64,000 nucleotides of DNA from Halostreptopolyspora alba (GTDB lineage: Bacteria > Actinomycetota > Actinomycetes > Streptosporangiales > Streptosporangiaceae): assembly GCA_003725585.1 (NCBI GenBank), contig RJMB01000002.1:248001-312000 (forward strand). The letters are read 5' to 3'. Positions 61,323 to 64,000 of the stretch are shown one piece after another (within the stretch, counting starts at the first letter, position 1; each line of letters begins with the position of its first letter). The notes beneath the pieces are model-generated. The model saw nothing but the letters and a program-made list of their open reading frames with translations. It did not search any database and was not told the DNA's origin. Position numbers and translations under genes: made by a program.

Positions 61323-61440
61323 GGGTTCGGACAGGTCGAGCCCCTGGTTGGTTCACTCAACCACCCGTCTCTGACAGTTCAGCCCTCCGCAACGTCACCA
61401 CCGCTGGGAAACTCCGTGCGGACATGGCACGATCGGATAG

Positions 61441-61890
61441 GTGAGCAGTAGATCCACCATGGAGCAACACCTGCGTGACCTCGCGCGGCTGCGCCGCGTC
61501 CGCGACCGGATCGACCGGGAGTACGCCCAGCCGCTGGACGTCGAGGCGCTCGCCCGGGGGGTGAACATGTCGGCGGGCCACCTCAGCCGCCAGTTCCGGC
61601 GCGCCTACGGTGAGTCGCCGTACTCCTATCTGATGACGCGACGCATCGAGCGCGCGATGGCGCTGCTGCGCCGTGGCGAGTTCAGCGTCACCGAGGTCTG
61701 CTTCGCCGTGGGCTGCTCCTCGCTGGGCACCTTCAGCAGCCGCTTCACCGAGCTGGTCGGGGTCTCGCCCAGCGTCTACCGGCGCCAGGTGGCGCGTGCG
61801 ACGGCGGGGGTACCGCCGTGTGTGGCCAAACAGGTGACCAGACCGATCAGGAATCGAGAAGCGCGGGCACCGGAGCCGCGTCTAGCGTGA
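61441..61890 (+). CDS. AraC-type HTH regulator, small
   Basis: A 149-residue protein consisting of the AraC DNA-binding domain: first helix-turn-helix LDVEALARGVNMSAGHLSRQ (about residues 32-51), second FSVTEVCFAVGCSSLGTFSS (about 81-100), then RFTELVGVSPSVYRRQ. No ligand domain, so the signal must come by other means or through the partner protein. GTG start. The stop lies five bases before the VOC gene, forming an operon with it. Confidence 0.88.
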   Translation: MSSRSTMEQHLRDLARLRRVRDRIDREYAQPLDVEALARGVNMSAGHLSRQFRRAYGESPYSYLMTRRIERAMALLRRGEFSVTEVCFAVGCSSLGTFSSRFTELVGVSPSVYRRQVARATAGVPPCVAKQVTRPIRNREARAPEPRLA

Positions 61891-61895
61891 CCACC

Positions 61896-62312
61896 ATGGA
61901 TATCACCATTTACGCGAGCTTCCTTCCGCACACCGACCCGGACGCCTCCCTGGCCTTCTACCGCGACACCCTCGGCTTCGAGGTCCGCGGCGACGTCGGA
62001 AAGGGTGAGATGCGCTGGATCACGGTCGGGCCTCCCGGTCAACCCGACACCTCCATCGTCCTGGAGCCGCCGGCCGCTCCGGGCTGTGGCATCACCGACG
62101 ACGAGCGCCGCACCATCGAGGAGATGATGGCCAAGGGCACATACGCCGGCGTCAACCTGGCCGCACCCGACCTCGACGGTGTCTTCGCGCGGCTGCAGGC
62201 CGCCAGCGACGCCGAGGTCATCCAAGAACCCACCGATCAGCCGTGGGGGGTTCGCGACTGTGCCTTCCGCGATCCCGCGGGCAACATGATCCGCATCATG
62301 GAGCTGCGCTGA
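61896..62312 (+). CDS. VOC family protein
   Basis: A 138-residue glyoxalase-fold protein: DASLAFYRDTLGFEVRGDVG (about residues 17-36), WITVGPPGQPDTSIVLEPP (about 42-60), GVNLAAPDLDGVFARLQAAS and CAFRDPAGNMIRIMELR at the end, with metal-ligand positions of the enzyme type. It often pairs with a small AraC regulator, as here. TAGCGT (61883-61888) lies seven bases before the ATG inside the end of the AraC gene, so a second leaderless promoter is possible. Confidence 0.86.
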   Translation: MDITIYASFLPHTDPDASLAFYRDTLGFEVRGDVGKGEMRWITVGPPGQPDTSIVLEPPAAPGCGITDDERRTIEEMMAKGTYAGVNLAAPDLDGVFARLQAASDAEVIQEPTDQPWGVRDCAFRDPAGNMIRIMELR

Positions 62313-62415
62313 GCCGTTCGGCGACCACTGCCACGGTCTGCCCGACGCTGGTTGGATCGAGTCAGCGACCTCGGGCGACCCCGAGAACACGGCCCGCGCA
62401 ACAAAGGGAGACACG

Positions 62416-64000
62416 ATGAGCACGGCCACGAGAGCGGAGGAGCGGCCACCCGCGCCGCACGTCGCCGACACCCACGATCTGATCCGCGTGTACGGCGCAC
62501 GCGAGAACAACCTCTCCGACATCAGCGTCGAGATCCCGAAGCGTCGACTGACGGTGTTCACCGGCGTCTCCGGGTCGGGCAAGAGCTCGCTGGTGTTCGG
62601 AACGATCGCCGCCGAGTCGCAGCGGATGATCAACGAGACCTACAGCGCCTTCCTTCAGTGGTTCATGCCGACACTGGCGCGCCCCGACGTCGACGTGCTG
62701 GACGGTCTGACGACAGCGATCATCGTCGACCAGGAGCGGATGGGCGCCGATCCCCGCTCCACGGTGGGCACCGCCACCGACGCCACCCCGATGCTGCGTG
62801 TCCTCTTCAGCCGGATCGGACAGCCACACATCGGCCCACCCAGCGCGTTCTCGTTCAACACCGCCTCGGTGCAGGCGTCCGGGATGATCAAGCGGGGAGA
62901 CGGCAAGGCCGAGAAGGCGACCTTCTCCCGCACCGGCGGCATGTGTCCGCGCTGCGAGGGGCGGGGCTCGGTCACCGACTTCGACCTGTCCGCGCTGTAC
63001 GACGACAGCAAGTCCCTCAACGAGGGAGCTCTCACCATTCCCGGCTACAGCATGGACGGCTGGTACGGCCGTATCTTTCGCGGCTGCGGCTTCTTCGACC
63101 CGGACAAGCCGATCCGGGAGTACACCGAGAAGGAACTGCACGACCTGGTCCACAAGGAGCCGACCAAGATCAGGGTCGAGGGGACCAACCTGACGTACTC
63201 GGGGTTGATCCCCTCGATCCAGAAGTCGATGCTGGCCAAGGACCGGGAGGCGATGCAGCCGCACATCCGGGCCTTCGTGGACCGCGCGGTGGTGTTCACC
63301 ACCTGTCCCGACTGCGACGGGACCCGCCTCAGTGAGGCGGCCCGCTCATCGAGGATCAACGGGACCAGCATCGCCGACGCCTGCGCGATGCAGATCAGCG
63401 ACCTCGCCGAGTGGGTGCGCGGGCTGGATGAGCCTTCCGTCGCACCACTGTTGGCGGCGCTGGGGGAGACCCTCGACTCGTTCGTGGAGATCGGGCTGGG
63501 CTACCTCTCGCTGGACCGGCCCTCGAGCACGCTCTCAGGCGGCGAGGCGCAGCGCACCAAGATGATCCGCCACCTCGGCTCCTCCCTCACCGACGTCACC
63601 TACGTCTTCGACGAGCCAACCATCGGTCTGCATCCCCACGACGTCCAGCGGATGAACAACCTTCTGTTGCGCCTGCGGGACAAGGGCAACACGGTGCTCG
63701 TCGTCGAGCACGAGCCGGAGACGGTCGCGGTCGCCGACCACGTCGTCGACCTCGGCCCGGGAGCGGGCGCGGCGGGCGGCACCGTCTGCTTCGAGGGTTC
63801 CGTCGAGGGGCTGCGGGCCAGTGGCACACTCACCGGGCGCCATCTCGACGACCGGAGGAGCCTCAAGGACACGACGCGCGCTCCCACCGGCGCACTCGAG
63901 ATCCGGGGGGCGAACGCGCACAATCTGCGCGACGTCGACGTCGACATCCCCCTTGGTGTGCTCTGCGTCGTCACCGGTGTGGCCGGCTCCGGAAAGAGCT
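62416..64000 (+). CDS. UvrA-like resistance ATPase, 3' end cut by the window
   Basis: 528 codons are visible and the frame is open at the window end. Walker A GVSGSGKS (residues 50-57), zinc Cys pairs CPRCEGRG (about 178) and CPDCDGTRLS (about 300), signature LSGGEAQR (about 374), Walker B VFDEPTIGLHP (about 397) and a second Walker A GVAGSGKS at the edge. From RIGQPHIG it passes directly to SFNTASVQASGM, lacking the UvrB-binding and insertion domains of true UvrA. This is the UvrA2/DrrC class that protects drug producers' DNA. GGGAG lies before the ATG. Confidence 0.9.
   Translation, partial: MSTATRAEERPPAPHVADTHDLIRVYGARENNLSDISVEIPKRRLTVFTGVSGSGKSSLVFGTIAAESQRMINETYSAFLQWFMPTLARPDVDVLDGLTTAIIVDQERMGADPRSTVGTATDATPMLRVLFSRIGQPHIGPPSAFSFNTASVQASGMIKRGDGKAEKATFSRTGGMCPRCEGRGSVTDFDLSALYDDSKSLNEGALTIPGYSMDGWYGRIFRGCGFFDPDKPIREYTEKELHDLVHKEPTKIRVEGTNLTYSGLIPSIQKSMLAKDREAMQPHIRAFVDRAVVFTTCPDCDGTRLSEAARSSRINGTSIADACAMQISDLAEWVRGLDEPSVAPLLAALGETLDSFVEIGLGYLSLDRPSSTLSGGEAQRTKMIRHLGSSLTDVTYVFDEPTIGLHPHDVQRMNNLLLRLRDKGNTVLVVEHEPETVAVADHVVDLGPGAGAAGGTVCFEGSVEGLRASGTLTGRHLDDRRSLKDTTRAPTGALEIRGANAHNLRDVDVDIPLGVLCVVTGVAGSGKS

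Noticed and set aside
1..64000. CRISPR arrays, tRNA and rRNA genes
   Set aside because: No regularly spaced repeats and no T-arm/anticodon-arm combinations were seen on either strand.

Overview
The DNA is very GC-rich and shows actinomycete habits throughout: GTG and TTG starts, genes that touch or overlap, many small regulators paired with divergent efflux or detoxification genes, VOC (glyoxalase-fold) and F420/NAD-type redox proteins, SoxR with a [2Fe-2S] motif, and a single-chain acetyl-CoA-type carboxylase. I infer a filamentous actinobacterium, perhaps of the Nocardiopsis/Streptosporangiales group; the family-level guess is weak. No tRNA, rRNA or CRISPR array was seen. Both ends cut genes: a peptide deformylase at the left and a UvrA-like ATPase at the right.

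Layout. 1-8.6 kb: housekeeping and accessory genes (peptide deformylase, YdcF, hydrolase, VOC, soxR with its operator, two methyltransferases, YbaK, a MocR regulator) plus a decayed PIG-L deacetylase. 8.9-11.1 kb: ABC exporter with a small HTH regulator whose only sensible start is ATT. 11.2-20 kb: Tn3 transposase debris, an NmrA-like reductase, a secreted pectate lyase under a LacI-type site, a PIG-L deacetylase, a 14-TM drug exporter, GrpB, DUF4180 and an SGNH hydrolase. 20.1-25.6 kb: one 1817-residue biotin-dependent carboxylase. 26-35.3 kb: a minus-strand, defence-like block with an AbiEi/DUF559-type protein, an unrecognised 732-residue protein, McrC, McrB and a PUA-like/HNH nuclease, interrupted and bordered by IS remnants. 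35.4-48.7 kb: AlkZ-like glycosylase and a run of regulator/effector pairs (PadR, TetR-MFS, WYL-VOC, MFS-VOC-MarR). 49.2-50.2 kb: four gene fragments packed end to end. 50.3-51.8 kb: ArsR and a CDF zinc exporter. 51.8-53.5 kb: a palindrome-rich, locally AT-rich stretch and a fused pair of broken genes. 54-59.4 kb: MarR/reductase/MFS and serine hydrolase/PadR pairs with outstanding operators. 59.7-64 kb: RibD-like reductase, a BtrH-type acyltransferase that has lost its N-terminus, AraC regulator, VOC protein and UvrA-like resistance protein.

How it works together. Most of the window is drug and redox self-protection built from one module: a regulator, a palindromic operator in a very short divergent promoter, and an exporter or modifying enzyme. 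I located a plausible operator for eleven of these units directly in the sequence. Many of the genes also show a -10-like hexamer 6-7 bases before the start codon, the layout expected for leaderless mRNAs. The strongest candidates for something undescribed are the 26-34 kb block with the 732-residue protein, the mirror-image divergent promoter at 56.03-56.08 kb, and the perfect 52-bp palindrome at 58.75 kb.
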